From contig NKIH01000001.1 in assembly GCA_002255925.1 (NCBI GenBank), forward strand, positions 62,001-126,000: DNA of 64,000 bases. Reading direction: 5' to 3'. The notes under the pieces are model-generated. The model was not told where the DNA came from and searched no databases. It was given only the letters and a program-made list of their open reading frames with translations. Shown here piece by piece: positions 8,135-15,890 of the stretch. Position 1 is the stretch's first letter, and each line of letters starts with the position of its first letter. Origin of the DNA: Burkholderiales bacterium PBB6. Its GTDB lineage: Bacteria > Pseudomonadota > Gammaproteobacteria > Burkholderiales > Burkholderiaceae_C. A program made the translations under genes and the position numbers.

Positions 8135-9358
8135 TCAGGCCGGCCGCTTGCGGCGGGCCCACAGCACGCCGGCAGCTGCGGCCAGCATCAGCGCCCAGAC
8201 CGGATCGAGGAGGGTGTGCGCGCTGCCCAGGGTGCAGCCGCCGCCACCGGTGTTGCTGTTGGCATCCGTGGTGTTGCCGGTGCTGCCGCCCGTGCTGCCA
8301 CCGGTCGAGCCGCCGGTGGACGCCGCACTGGCCACGCCACTGACGCTGATGACCGCCGGGTTGGTGGCGTTGGACGCCGCCACGGTGACGCTGGCGGTGC
8401 GCGTGCCGGCCACCGTGGGCGTGAAGCTGACGATGACGGTGCAGCTGCTGCTGGCCGCCACCTGGCTGCCGGCTGTGCAGGTGCCGCCCAGGCTGTAGTC
8501 GGTGGCGTGGCTGCCGCCCAGGGTGATGCTGGTCAGGCTGGCCGCGGCCGTGCCGGTGTTGGCCAGCGTCAGGGTTTGCGCAGCGGCGGTGGTGCCCACG
8601 GTGGTGTCGGCAAAGCTCAGGCTGCTGACGTTGCCGCCCCAGCCCAGCAGGGCGGTGGCCGCCGTGGCGCCCGTGCCGGTCAGGGTGATCTTGCCCGGGC
8701 TGGTGCTGGCATTGCTGGTGATCGTGACGGTGCCGGTGGCGGCCCCTGCAGCGGCTGGCGCAAAGGCGGCGGTCAGGGTGCAGGCGGAGCCGACGGCGAG
8801 GCTGGCCGGGCAGTCGTGACCCAGGCTGAAGCCTGTGCCCGACACCGTGATGGCACTGAGGGTGAGCGCTGCCGTGCCGCTGTTGGTGAGCGTGGCGGTA
8901 CGGCTGGCTGACAGGCCCACCGTGACGCTGCCAAACGCGAGGCTGGTTGCGGAAAGCGTGGCCGCCGGCGCCGTGGCCACGGTGATGTAGGTGGCGGCGC
9001 GGCCGGTCTGCTGCGAGATGTAGGCCGCGAGGTCATTGAGTTCGCTGCCGCTGAGCTTGCCGCTCAGGAAGGTCATGTCGCCGACGCTCTGGATGCCGAG
9101 CTTGATGGTGGGGGCGCTGGCCCCCGACGCGATCTTATTGCGGTTGGCCGATGGCGCGCTGCCGTGGCAGGCGGCGGCGGCGCAGGTTTGTTTGCCGGTG
9201 ACGATGACCTTGCCGTAGAGCGTGGCGCCGTTGGCGGCGTCTTGGGCCTGCGCGGCGGCCCACGGGGCCATGAGCGCTGCCAGCGAGACCAGCGCCGCCA
9301 GCAGGCCCGGCGGCCGGCCGCGCCATCGTGGGTTCAGGGAGTGAGGCGAAGCGTGCAT
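8135..9358 (-). CDS. Exported cytochrome-like, choice-of-anchor D protein with C-terminal Cys/TM/basic sorting signal
   Basis: The 407-residue protein has a signal peptide cleaved near AAAQAQD. A small cytochrome-c-like module follows with an unusual CX4CH motif (TCAAAACHGS) and a possible distal Met in SVGDMTFLSG. Two tandem Ig-like choice-of-anchor-D repeats follow (each with LxFxxxxVG, TLTNSGTAAL or TLANTGTAA, and C...C features), then a GGSTGGSTGGSTG linker. The C-terminus is GGGGCTLG, a hydrophobic helix and RRKRPA. This tripartite end resembles the JDVT-CTERM/MYXO-CTERM type of sorting signals, and the gene just upstream encodes a CPBP protease. A GGAG ribosome site precedes ATG 9358. 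It is probably surface- or envelope-anchored and redox active. Confidence 0.82.
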   Translation of the reverse strand: MHASPHSLNPRWRGRPPGLLAALVSLAALMAPWAAAQAQDAANGATLYGKVIVTGKQTCAAAACHGSAPSANRNKIASGASAPTIKLGIQSVGDMTFLSGKLSGSELNDLAAYISQQTGRAATYITVATAPAATLSATSLAFGSVTVGLSASRTATLTNSGTAALTLSAITVSGTGFSLGHDCPASLAVGSACTLTAAFAPAAAGAATGTVTITSNASTSPGKITLTGTGATAATALLGWGGNVSSLSFADTTVGTTAAAQTLTLANTGTAAASLTSITLGGSHATDYSLGGTCTAGSQVAASSSCTVIVSFTPTVAGTRTASVTVAASNATNPAVISVSGVASAASTGGSTGGSTGGSTGNTTDANSNTGGGGCTLGSAHTLLDPVWALMLAAAAGVLWARRKRPA

Positions 9359-9440
9359 GGGATCTCCAGGTCAGGCAGGGTGTGCGTGGGGGTGTGCGTG
9401 AGGTTGTGCGTGTGGGTGGCGGTGCCGGCGAGTCGCTGCG

Positions 9441-9806
9441 TCAAGCCCGCCTCCAGGCCAGCGGCGCCAGCCACCAGATCAGGTTGAACACGGCGTGCAG
9501 CGCGGCACACGGGGCCACACGCCGGGTCTTCAGATACAGGCCGCCCAGCACCAGCGCGGGCAGCGCCGTGGCCAGCCCGAACCAGTCGGCCCGCAGCAGC
9601 GCATGGGCCAGGCCAAACACCAGCGCGGTGGCCAGCACGGTGGGCCAGGGGCGCCAGCCGCGGTCCAGCAGGCCTTGCTGCACGCCCAGGCGAAAGACCA
9701 CCTCCTCCACCCAGGGCGCCAGCAATACACCAAGGGCCAGCGCCAGCAAGGGCGCCTGGCGCCAGGGCGCGGTCAGGTCAGTCAGCAAGGTGGGCAGGTG
9801 GGCCAT
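9441..9806 (-). CDS. Minimal CPBP-family glutamic intramembrane protease (MrtJ-like)
   Basis: This is a very small (121-residue) membrane protein with all three CPBP/Abi motifs: EEVVFR (motif 1, catalytic glutamates), FGLAH (motif 2) and HAVFN (motif 3). CPBP members are intramembrane proteases; some, called Mrt-type, are thought to process C-terminal sorting signals of one neighbouring substrate. It lies 82 bases upstream of, and on the same strand as, the gene whose product ends in a Cys/TM/Arg tail, which supports such pairing. It is shorter than typical CPBP proteins (200 or more residues). Assignment to CPBP is firm; the MrtJ role is inferred from context. Confidence 0.8.
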   Translation of the reverse strand: MAHLPTLLTDLTAPWRQAPLLALALGVLLAPWVEEVVFRLGVQQGLLDRGWRPWPTVLATALVFGLAHALLRADWFGLATALPALVLGGLYLKTRRVAPCAALHAVFNLIWWLAPLAWRRA

Positions 9807-9928
9807 GGCGGGCTGGCAAACGGGTAGGCGAAAGGACTGTTGAGGCGAAGTCGAGGCGCGGTCGGAAGGCTTTTCGGGACCGGATACAGCGTTGGCCCCG
9901 TGCCCGTCAGGGGCATTGTGCGCGCAAT

Positions 9929-9945
9929 ATGTGCATTAAGCACAT
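9929..9945. promoter_or_regulatory. 17-bp palindrome between divergent redox cluster and Bug gene
   Basis: ATGTGC-ATTAA-GCACAT is a perfect inverted repeat lying 93 bases upstream of the Bug-receptor GTG and 123 bases upstream of the protease ATG of the redox cluster. The A/T-rich sequence around it contrasts with the GC-rich surroundings, as expected for a promoter. The cognate regulator is not identifiable here. Confidence 0.45.
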
Positions 9946-10037
9946 TTAAAGTTGTAAGGAGCGTCCGGGCCGGCCCGGCTGGGCGGCTGCCCGGGGGCTG
10001 GCTACAGTGGCAGCTGTCACCCAACAAGGAATTCGCC

Positions 10038-11030
10038 GTGCGTCGTCGCTCCCACCTTCACCTCCTGGCCGCCAGCGTGGCCACCGCCCTGGCATCCCTC
10101 GCAGCGCTGCCGGCCCTGGCGCAAGCACCTGCGTGGCCGGGCAAACCGGTGCGCATCGTGGTGCCGGCCCCGGCGGGCAGTTCCCTCGACATCGTGGCGC
10201 GGCAGCTGAGCGAGCGTCTGAAGGACCGCTGGGGCCAGCCGGTGGTGGTCGACAACAAACCCGGCGCGGGCGGCATGCTCGGCACCGACCAGGTGGCCAA
10301 GGCCGCGCCGGACGGTCTGACGATCGCGCTGTCGTTCAACGGCCCGATCGCCTTTGCGCCCTACCTTTACAAGAAGGTGCCTTACGACGCCAACCGCGAT
10401 CTGGTGCCGGTGGTGATGACCACCTCGCAGCCCAATGTGCTGGCCGTGAACGCCGCACTGCCGATCAAGAGCGTCGCCGAGCTCGTGGCCTGGGCCAGAA
10501 ACAAGCCCGAGGGTCTGAACTACTCATCACTGGGCAACGGCAGCTCCGCCCACCTGACGATGGCGCTGTTCCTGTCGGAGGCCGGCTTGAGCGGCACGCA
10601 CATTCCCTTCAACGGCTCACCGCCCGCAGCACTGGCCGTGGCGCAGGGTGATGTGGACGCCACCTTCATCGTGGCACCGGCGCTGATGGCCCATGTGCGC
10701 AACAACCGTGTGCGCCTGCTGGCCGTGAGCAGCGCCCAGCACCCGGGCAGCCTGAAAGACCTGCCCTCGATGGCGAGCGCGGGCTACAAGGCGGTGGAAT
10801 CGCTCGCCTGGAACGGCTTGTTCGTGCCCACCGGCACGCCGGACGCCGTGATCCAGAAGATCAACACCGATGTGAACGCCGTGCTGGCCGACCCGGCCGT
10901 GCGCGCCGCGTTTGACGGCCAGGGCCTGACCCCGGTGGGCGGCACGGCCGCCGAATTCCGCCAGGTGGTGGCCAGCGACAGCAAGCGCTGGGGCGAGGTG
11001 ATCCGCAAGGTGGGCATCTCGCTCGACTGA
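10038..11030 (+). CDS. Bug-family (TctC-like) periplasmic solute-binding protein
   Basis: The product is an extracytoplasmic receptor of the tripartite tricarboxylate transporter type, a family greatly expanded in Burkholderiales. GTG 10038 follows AAGGAA and gives 330 residues starting with a signal peptide (RRRSHLHLLAASVATALA, cleaved at ALAQA). Typical motifs include PGKPVRIVVPAPAGSSLD, VVVDNKPGAGG and GTDQVAKAAPDG. No TctA/TctB membrane genes are adjacent, so it is an orphan receptor of unknown ligand, as is common for the family. Confidence 0.92.
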   Translation: MRRRSHLHLLAASVATALASLAALPALAQAPAWPGKPVRIVVPAPAGSSLDIVARQLSERLKDRWGQPVVVDNKPGAGGMLGTDQVAKAAPDGLTIALSFNGPIAFAPYLYKKVPYDANRDLVPVVMTTSQPNVLAVNAALPIKSVAELVAWARNKPEGLNYSSLGNGSSAHLTMALFLSEAGLSGTHIPFNGSPPAALAVAQGDVDATFIVAPALMAHVRNNRVRLLAVSSAQHPGSLKDLPSMASAGYKAVESLAWNGLFVPTGTPDAVIQKINTDVNAVLADPAVRAAFDGQGLTPVGGTAAEFRQVVASDSKRWGEVIRKVGISLD

Positions 11031-11046
11031 CATTCATCACGTTCGT

Positions 11047-11066
11047 CCGGGGTTGAAAAACCTCGG
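11047..11066 (+). terminator. Hairpin after the Bug gene (weak terminator candidate)
   Basis: An 8-bp stem with one G-U pair, CCGGGGTT (11047-11054) with AACCTCGG (11059-11066), encloses a GAAA tetraloop 17 bases after the Bug stop. There is no T run, so termination strength is uncertain. Confidence 0.35.
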
Positions 11067-11072
11067 TGCTTG

Positions 11073-11126
11073 ATACCCCCTGGGGGTATGTGCCAGAATA
11101 CCCCCATGGCTATTCTGAATACCCCC
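11073..11126 (+). promoter_or_regulatory. CsoR/RcnR-type operator array of the RND efflux operon
   Basis: A perfect 17-bp palindrome, ATACCCCC-T-GGGGGTAT (11073-11089), sits just before the adaptor ATG. Two further ATACCCCC half-sites follow at 11098-11105, ending at the ATG, and at 11119-11126, inside the coding start. C-tract/G-tract dyads flanked by ATA/TAT are typical operators of the DUF156 (CsoR/RcnR/FrmR) repressors, and the fourth gene of the operon encodes such a protein. TTGATA at 11070-11075 could be a -35 element, which would put the palindrome in the promoter spacer. Confidence 0.72.
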
Positions 11127-12278
11127 CATTCCGGCGCGGCATCCGTCGCCTTGCCGACCGCGTCCCTCGCCTGGCGGGCACCCGCCAAGGTGCGCGCTCT
11201 GGCCCTGGCAGCCAGCATGTGGATGGCGGTGGGCGCGGCCACCTCAGCTGCACCGGCCCAGGCCGCGGAAACGTCGCCCACCGCCGTGCCGGTGCGGGTG
11301 CCGGTGCTGGTGGTGAAGCAGCGCGGCACCGCCGCCGGCGTCAGCCTCGACGGCGCCGTGCAGGCTCGCCGTCAAGCCACCGTGGCGGCGCAGGTGGGCG
11401 GCAATGTGCTTGCCCTGCTGGTGAAGGCCGGCGACCGCGTGAAGGCAGGCCAGCCCCTCGCCCGGCTGGATGACCGCGACGCCAATGCCGGCCTGCAGCG
11501 CACCGACGCCGGGGTGGCCCAGGCCGAGGCCGAACTGCGCAACGCACGACTCGCGGCAGAACGCCAGCGTGAGCTGCGCAGCAAGGGCTTCGTCAGCCAG
11601 GCCGCAGTGGACACGGCCGAGACCCAACTCAAAGCCGCGCAAGCCGGCCTCGCCCAGGCCAGCGGCGCCCGCAGCCAGGCCGCACTGGCCCGCGGCTTTG
11701 CCACGCTGGTGGCACCGTTTGACGGTGTGGTGCTGGCCACCCACCTCGACGCCGGCGACCTGGCCAGCCCGGGCCGCCCGGTATTGACGCTGTACGCCCC
11801 CGGCGCCCTGCGGGCCGTGGTGCAGGTGCCGGCCTCGCAAGCCGCCCAGGCCCGCGCCGCACGGCAGGTGCAGGTGCAATTGCCTGATGGCCAGTGGGTG
11901 ACCCCGACCGCCGTGCAGGCCCTGCCGGTGACCGACCCGATTTCGCAGACCGTGGAATGGCGCCTGGACCTGGCCGCAGCCACCGACACCCTCTCGCCCG
12001 GCCAGAGCCTGCGGGTGCGCTTTGACGACCCGGCGCCGGATGCGGCCACCAGCACCGCCCCGCTCACCGTGCCACAGGCCGCCGTGCTGCGCCGGGGCGA
12101 ACTCGACGCCGTGTACGTGCAACGTGAACAGCGCTTCGTGCTGCGCGCCGTTCGCCTCGGCCGCCAGCAAGGCACCGACCGGGTCGAGGTACTGGCCGGC
12201 CTGAAGCCCGGCGAGCGCATCGCGACGGACGCCGTGCGCGCCGGCCTGGCCGGTGCCCTGCCAGGAGGTGAGCCATGA
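11106..12278 (+). CDS. RND efflux periplasmic adaptor (membrane fusion protein)
   Basis: The product is the adaptor linking an inner-membrane RND pump to an outer-membrane channel. It has a long N-terminal signal region ending at APAQAAE, a lipoyl/barrel-sandwich half (VSLDGAVQARRQATVAAQV, GNVLALLVKAGDRVKAGQ), an alpha hairpin rich in Ala/Gln/Glu (about residues 130-190), the second lipoyl half (LVAPFDGVV) and beta-barrel and proximal domains. ATG 11106 gives 390 residues but lacks a clear ribosome site and follows the operator directly; a TTG at 11070 would lie inside the operator. The stop overlaps the pump start as ATGA. Confidence 0.9.
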   Translation: MAILNTPHSGAASVALPTASLAWRAPAKVRALALAASMWMAVGAATSAAPAQAAETSPTAVPVRVPVLVVKQRGTAAGVSLDGAVQARRQATVAAQVGGNVLALLVKAGDRVKAGQPLARLDDRDANAGLQRTDAGVAQAEAELRNARLAAERQRELRSKGFVSQAAVDTAETQLKAAQAGLAQASGARSQAALARGFATLVAPFDGVVLATHLDAGDLASPGRPVLTLYAPGALRAVVQVPASQAAQARAARQVQVQLPDGQWVTPTAVQALPVTDPISQTVEWRLDLAAATDTLSPGQSLRVRFDDPAPDAATSTAPLTVPQAAVLRRGELDAVYVQREQRFVLRAVRLGRQQGTDRVEVLAGLKPGERIATDAVRAGLAGALPGGEP

Positions 12279-15200
12279 GCGCGCCTGAGCACACCCCCGA
12301 CGCCGCCCACCTCGGCCTGCCCGGCCGCCTGGCCCGCAGCTTCCAGTCGAACGCGCTGACGCCGCTGCTGGCGTTGGTGGCCTTGCTGCTGGGCCTGTTC
12401 GCGGTGCTGGTCACGCCGCGCGAGGAAGAGCCGCAGATCAACGTGACGATGGCCAATGTGCTGATCGCCTTCCCTGGCGCCAGCAGTGCCGACGTGCAGG
12501 CCATGGTGGCGCGGCCGGCTGAGCAGGTGCTCGGCCAGATCGCCGGCATTGAGCACACCTATTCGGTGGCCCGCCCTGGCATGGCAGTGCTGACCGTGCA
12601 GTTCCAGGTCGGGGTGCCGCGCACCGAAGCCCTGGTGCGGCTGTATGACGTGCTGAACGCGCACCAGGATTGGCTGCCCGCCGGGCTGGGCACCTTGCCC
12701 CCGATCGTCAAGCCCAAGGGCATCGACGACGTGCCGGTGCTGGGCATCACCCTGTGGGCCCGTGACGGCCGCAGCGCCAGCGATCTGGAACCCGTGGCCC
12801 ACACGCTGGAAGCCGAGTTCAAGCGCGTGCCCGGCACCCGCGAAATCACCACCCTGGGCGGCCCGGGCCGCAGCATCCAGGTGGGGCTGGACCCTTCGCG
12901 CCTGCGCGAACGCGGCGTCGACGTGCTGCGTCTGACCAGCACCCTGCAAGCCGCCAACCAGGGCATGCCGGCTGGCGCCGTGGCCAACCCGCCCGGCGGC
13001 ATGTTGAGCGTGGAGGCCGGCGACTTCCTGCGCTCGGCCGAGGACGTGGGCGACGTGGTGGTGGGCGTGCAGGCAGGCAAGCCGGTGTACCTGCGCGAGG
13101 TGGCCACCATCACGGCCGGTGTGGCGCAGACCGCGCGCCTGGTGTGGCACACGCCCGGCGCGGCTTCGAGGAACGATGCACAGCCTGAGGCTGAGAAAAC
13201 AGAGGCCGGCCAACGCTTCCCGGCCCTGACGTTGACCGTGACCAAACAGCCCGGCCGCAATGCCGTGGAGGTGGCCACCGGCGTGCGGGCGCGGCTCGAC
13301 GAGCTGCGCAACACCGTCTTGCCCGAGGGTGTGGAAGCCAGCATCACCCGCGACTACGGCCAGACCGCCGCCGACAAGGCCAACAAGCTGATCCAGAAAC
13401 TGGCCTTTGCCACCGGCTCGGTCATCTTGCTGGTGGGCCTGGCGCTGGGACGCCGCGAAGCCGTGATCGTCGGCGCTGCCGTGGTGCTCACCCTCACCGC
13501 CACGCTGTTCGCCTCGTGGGCCTGGGGCTTCACGCTGAACCGCGTCTCGCTGTTCGCACTGATCTTCTCGATCGGCATCCTGGTCGACGACGCCATCGTG
13601 GTGGTGGAGAACATCCACCGCCATCAGGCACTCACGCCGGCACGGCCTCTGTCAGAGATCATTCCGCTGGCGGTGGATGAAGTGGGCGGCCCCACCATTC
13701 TGGCCACGCTCACCGTCATCGCCGCGCTGCTGCCGATGGCCTTCGTGTCGGGCCTGATGGGACCGTACATGAGCCCGATCCCGATCAACGCCAGCCTCGG
13801 CATGGCCCTGTCGCTGATCATCGCCTTCACCGTGACGCCGTGGCTGGCGCTGAAGCTGATGCGCCAGATGGGCCAGGCGGGTCACACCGATCAGGCCGGC
13901 CATGCCGCGAAGGGCACCCACACGCCCGGCGCCCGCCTGGGTGGGCTGCTGGCTCAGGTGCTGAGCCCCTTGCTGCTCAGCGCCCGGCGGCGGTGGTGGC
14001 TGGCCGCCGGCATCACCGCAGCGCTGCTGTTGTCGATGGCGCTGGCCCTGGTGCCGAACTCGGCGATCGGCGTGGTGCTGAAGATGCTGCCGTTCGACAA
14101 CAAGTCGGAGTTCCAGGTGGTGCTCGACATGCCGGCCGGCAGCGCGCTGGAAGACACCGCGGCGGCGCTGCAGGAGCTCAGCCAGTTCCTGGCCGATCAG
14201 CCCGAGGTGCAGGACATCCAGGGCTACGCCGGCACCGCCAGCCCCATCACCTTCAACGGTCTGGTGCGGCAGTACTACCTGCGCGCTGATGCCGAGCAGG
14301 GTGACCTGCAGGTGAACCTCGTCGACAAACACCACCGCAGCGACCAGAGCCACGCCATCGCCCAGCGCGTGCGGCCGGAGCTCGACCGCATCGCCAGGCG
14401 CCATGGCGCGCGCATCCAGCTGGTGGAAGTGCCGCCCGGCCCGCCGGTGATGAGCCCGCTGGTGGCCGAGGTGTACGGTCCGGATGAAGCCGGCCGCCAG
14501 CAACTGGCCAGGCGCATCACGGCCGCGTTCGAGGCCACGCCGGACATCGTCGGCGTGCATGACTCGCTGAAGGCCGATGCGCCGCGGGCCTTCCTGCGCA
14601 TCCAGCGCCAGCGCGCAGAAAGCCTGGGCATTCCGGCAGCCACCGTGGCCAGCACGGTGCAGGGCGCGCTGTCGGGCGTCGATGTGGCCTGGCTGCACGA
14701 TGGCCACAGCAAGTACCCGGTGCCGGTGCGCCTGCAACTGCCGCGCGATGCGCAGGTCGGCCTCGACAGCCTGCTGGCCTTGCCGATGCGCGCGGCCAAC
14801 GGGCAGCTGGTGCCCTTGTCGGAGCTGGTGCGGGTGGAGCGCGGCGTGATCGACAAGCCGCTGTTCACCAAGGACCTGCAAGGCGTGTCGTATGTGTTCG
14901 GCGACATGGCCGGCCGGCTCGACTCCCCGCTGTACGGCCTGTTTGGCATCCGCAGCCAGCTGGCCGCAGCCGCCCTGCCGGGCACCGGCGCCTTGGGTGA
15001 ATGGTGGATCCACCAGCCGTCTGACCCCTTCCGCCAGTACGCGGTGAAGTGGGACGGCGAATGGCAGATCACCTGCGACACCTTCCGCGACATGGGCGCG
15101 GCCTATGCGGTGGGGCTGGTGCTGATCTACCTGCTGGTGGTGGCGCAGTTCCGCAGCTATGTGACGCCGCTGGTCATCATGGCGCCGATCCCGCTGACGC

Positions 15201-15598
15201 TGATCGGCGTGATGCCCGGCCACGCGCTGCTCGGTGCGCAGTTCACCGCCACCAGCATGATCGGCATGATCGCGCTGGCCGGCATCATCGTGCGCAACTC
15301 GATCCTGCTGGTTGATTTCATCGAACTGCAGACCGGCCAGGGCACGCCACTGGCCGAGGCGGTGGTGAACTCGGTGCGGGTGCGCGCGCAGCCCATCGTG
15401 CTGACCGGCCTGGCCGCCATGATCGGCGCCTTCTTCATCCTCGACGACCCGATCTTCAATGGTCTGGCCGTGTCGCTCATCTTCGGCATCCTGGTCTCGA
15501 CGCTGCTCACGCTGGTGGTGATTCCGGTGCTGTATTTCTCGCTGGCCCTGCAGCGCCAGACACCCGCCTTGCCGCTTTCAACACCCACCTCCATCTGA
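12275..15598 (+). CDS. RND efflux transporter, inner-membrane permease
   Basis: The 1107-residue proton-driven pump is of the AcrB/MexB superfamily. It shows the N-terminal first helix, the PREEEPQINV segment characteristic of a proteobacterial subgroup, two periplasmic porter regions, and the TM4 proton-relay motif GILVDDAIVVVENIHRH with both aspartates. A second TM bundle (about residues 940-1090) contains GIIVRNSILLVDFIE. The substrate is not deducible. The pump is slightly longer than AcrB (about 1050). It is coupled to the adaptor upstream and the DUF2892 gene 11 bases downstream. No outer-membrane channel gene is present, so a shared TolC-like channel is likely. Confidence 0.92.
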   Translation: MSAPEHTPDAAHLGLPGRLARSFQSNALTPLLALVALLLGLFAVLVTPREEEPQINVTMANVLIAFPGASSADVQAMVARPAEQVLGQIAGIEHTYSVARPGMAVLTVQFQVGVPRTEALVRLYDVLNAHQDWLPAGLGTLPPIVKPKGIDDVPVLGITLWARDGRSASDLEPVAHTLEAEFKRVPGTREITTLGGPGRSIQVGLDPSRLRERGVDVLRLTSTLQAANQGMPAGAVANPPGGMLSVEAGDFLRSAEDVGDVVVGVQAGKPVYLREVATITAGVAQTARLVWHTPGAASRNDAQPEAEKTEAGQRFPALTLTVTKQPGRNAVEVATGVRARLDELRNTVLPEGVEASITRDYGQTAADKANKLIQKLAFATGSVILLVGLALGRREAVIVGAAVVLTLTATLFASWAWGFTLNRVSLFALIFSIGILVDDAIVVVENIHRHQALTPARPLSEIIPLAVDEVGGPTILATLTVIAALLPMAFVSGLMGPYMSPIPINASLGMALSLIIAFTVTPWLALKLMRQMGQAGHTDQAGHAAKGTHTPGARLGGLLAQVLSPLLLSARRRWWLAAGITAALLLSMALALVPNSAIGVVLKMLPFDNKSEFQVVLDMPAGSALEDTAAALQELSQFLADQPEVQDIQGYAGTASPITFNGLVRQYYLRADAEQGDLQVNLVDKHHRSDQSHAIAQRVRPELDRIARRHGARIQLVEVPPGPPVMSPLVAEVYGPDEAGRQQLARRITAAFEATPDIVGVHDSLKADAPRAFLRIQRQRAESLGIPAATVASTVQGALSGVDVAWLHDGHSKYPVPVRLQLPRDAQVGLDSLLALPMRAANGQLVPLSELVRVERGVIDKPLFTKDLQGVSYVFGDMAGRLDSPLYGLFGIRSQLAAAALPGTGALGEWWIHQPSDPFRQYAVKWDGEWQITCDTFRDMGAAYAVGLVLIYLLVVAQFRSYVTPLVIMAPIPLTLIGVMPGHALLGAQFTATSMIGMIALAGIIVRNSILLVDFIELQTGQGTPLAEAVVNSVRVRAQPIVLTGLAAMIGAFFILDDPIFNGLAVSLIFGILVSTLLTLVVIPVLYFSLALQRQTPALPLSTPTSI

Positions 15599-15609
15599 GG
15601 ACCCTCACC

Positions 15610-15846
15610 ATGACCGTCGATCGACTCATCCGCATCTTTGCCGGCTCGTTCATCCTGATCTCGCTGTTGCTGGGCGTTGAAGGCAGCCCGCTGTTCGTCA
15701 GCCCCTGGGCGCTGGCCTTCACGGCTTTCGTGGGTGCCAACCTGCTGCAGTTCGGCTTCACGAACGTCTGCCCGCTGGGCATCATCCTGAAGCGCCTGGG
15801 CGTGCCGGAAAGCCGCGCCGCCCGCGTTGTCGGGCCCGAAGCCTGA
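15610..15846 (+). CDS. DUF2892 (YgaP-type transmembrane) protein
   Basis: This 78-residue inner-membrane protein has two predicted helices (RIFAGSFILISLLLG and ALAFTAFVGANLLQFGF) and the family signature TNVCPLGIILKRLGV, whose cysteine sits at the membrane boundary. In YgaP the equivalent domain is fused to a rhodanese, and stand-alone DUF2892 proteins often sit in sulfide/persulfide loci. Its position between the pump and the CsoR-family regulator therefore hints at a sulfur or thiol-stress role for the operon, which is inference. Confidence 0.85.
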   Translation: MTVDRLIRIFAGSFILISLLLGVEGSPLFVSPWALAFTAFVGANLLQFGFTNVCPLGIILKRLGVPESRAARVVGPEA

Positions 15847-15890
15847 CAATGCGCCGACTGCCCCATCTGCCCAAGACCGAAGACACCGCC

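Noticed and set aside
8284-8325. Short tandem repeat encoding GGSTGGSTGGSTG, considered as a repeat element or CRISPR-like unit.
   Set aside because: It is an in-frame flexible protein linker of three units, with no spacers and no cas genes.
11053-11058. TTGAAA as a -35 element for the RND operon.
   Set aside because: It lies in the loop and stem of the hairpin after the Bug gene, and the matching -10 position falls in the C-tract of the operator, which is a poor -10.
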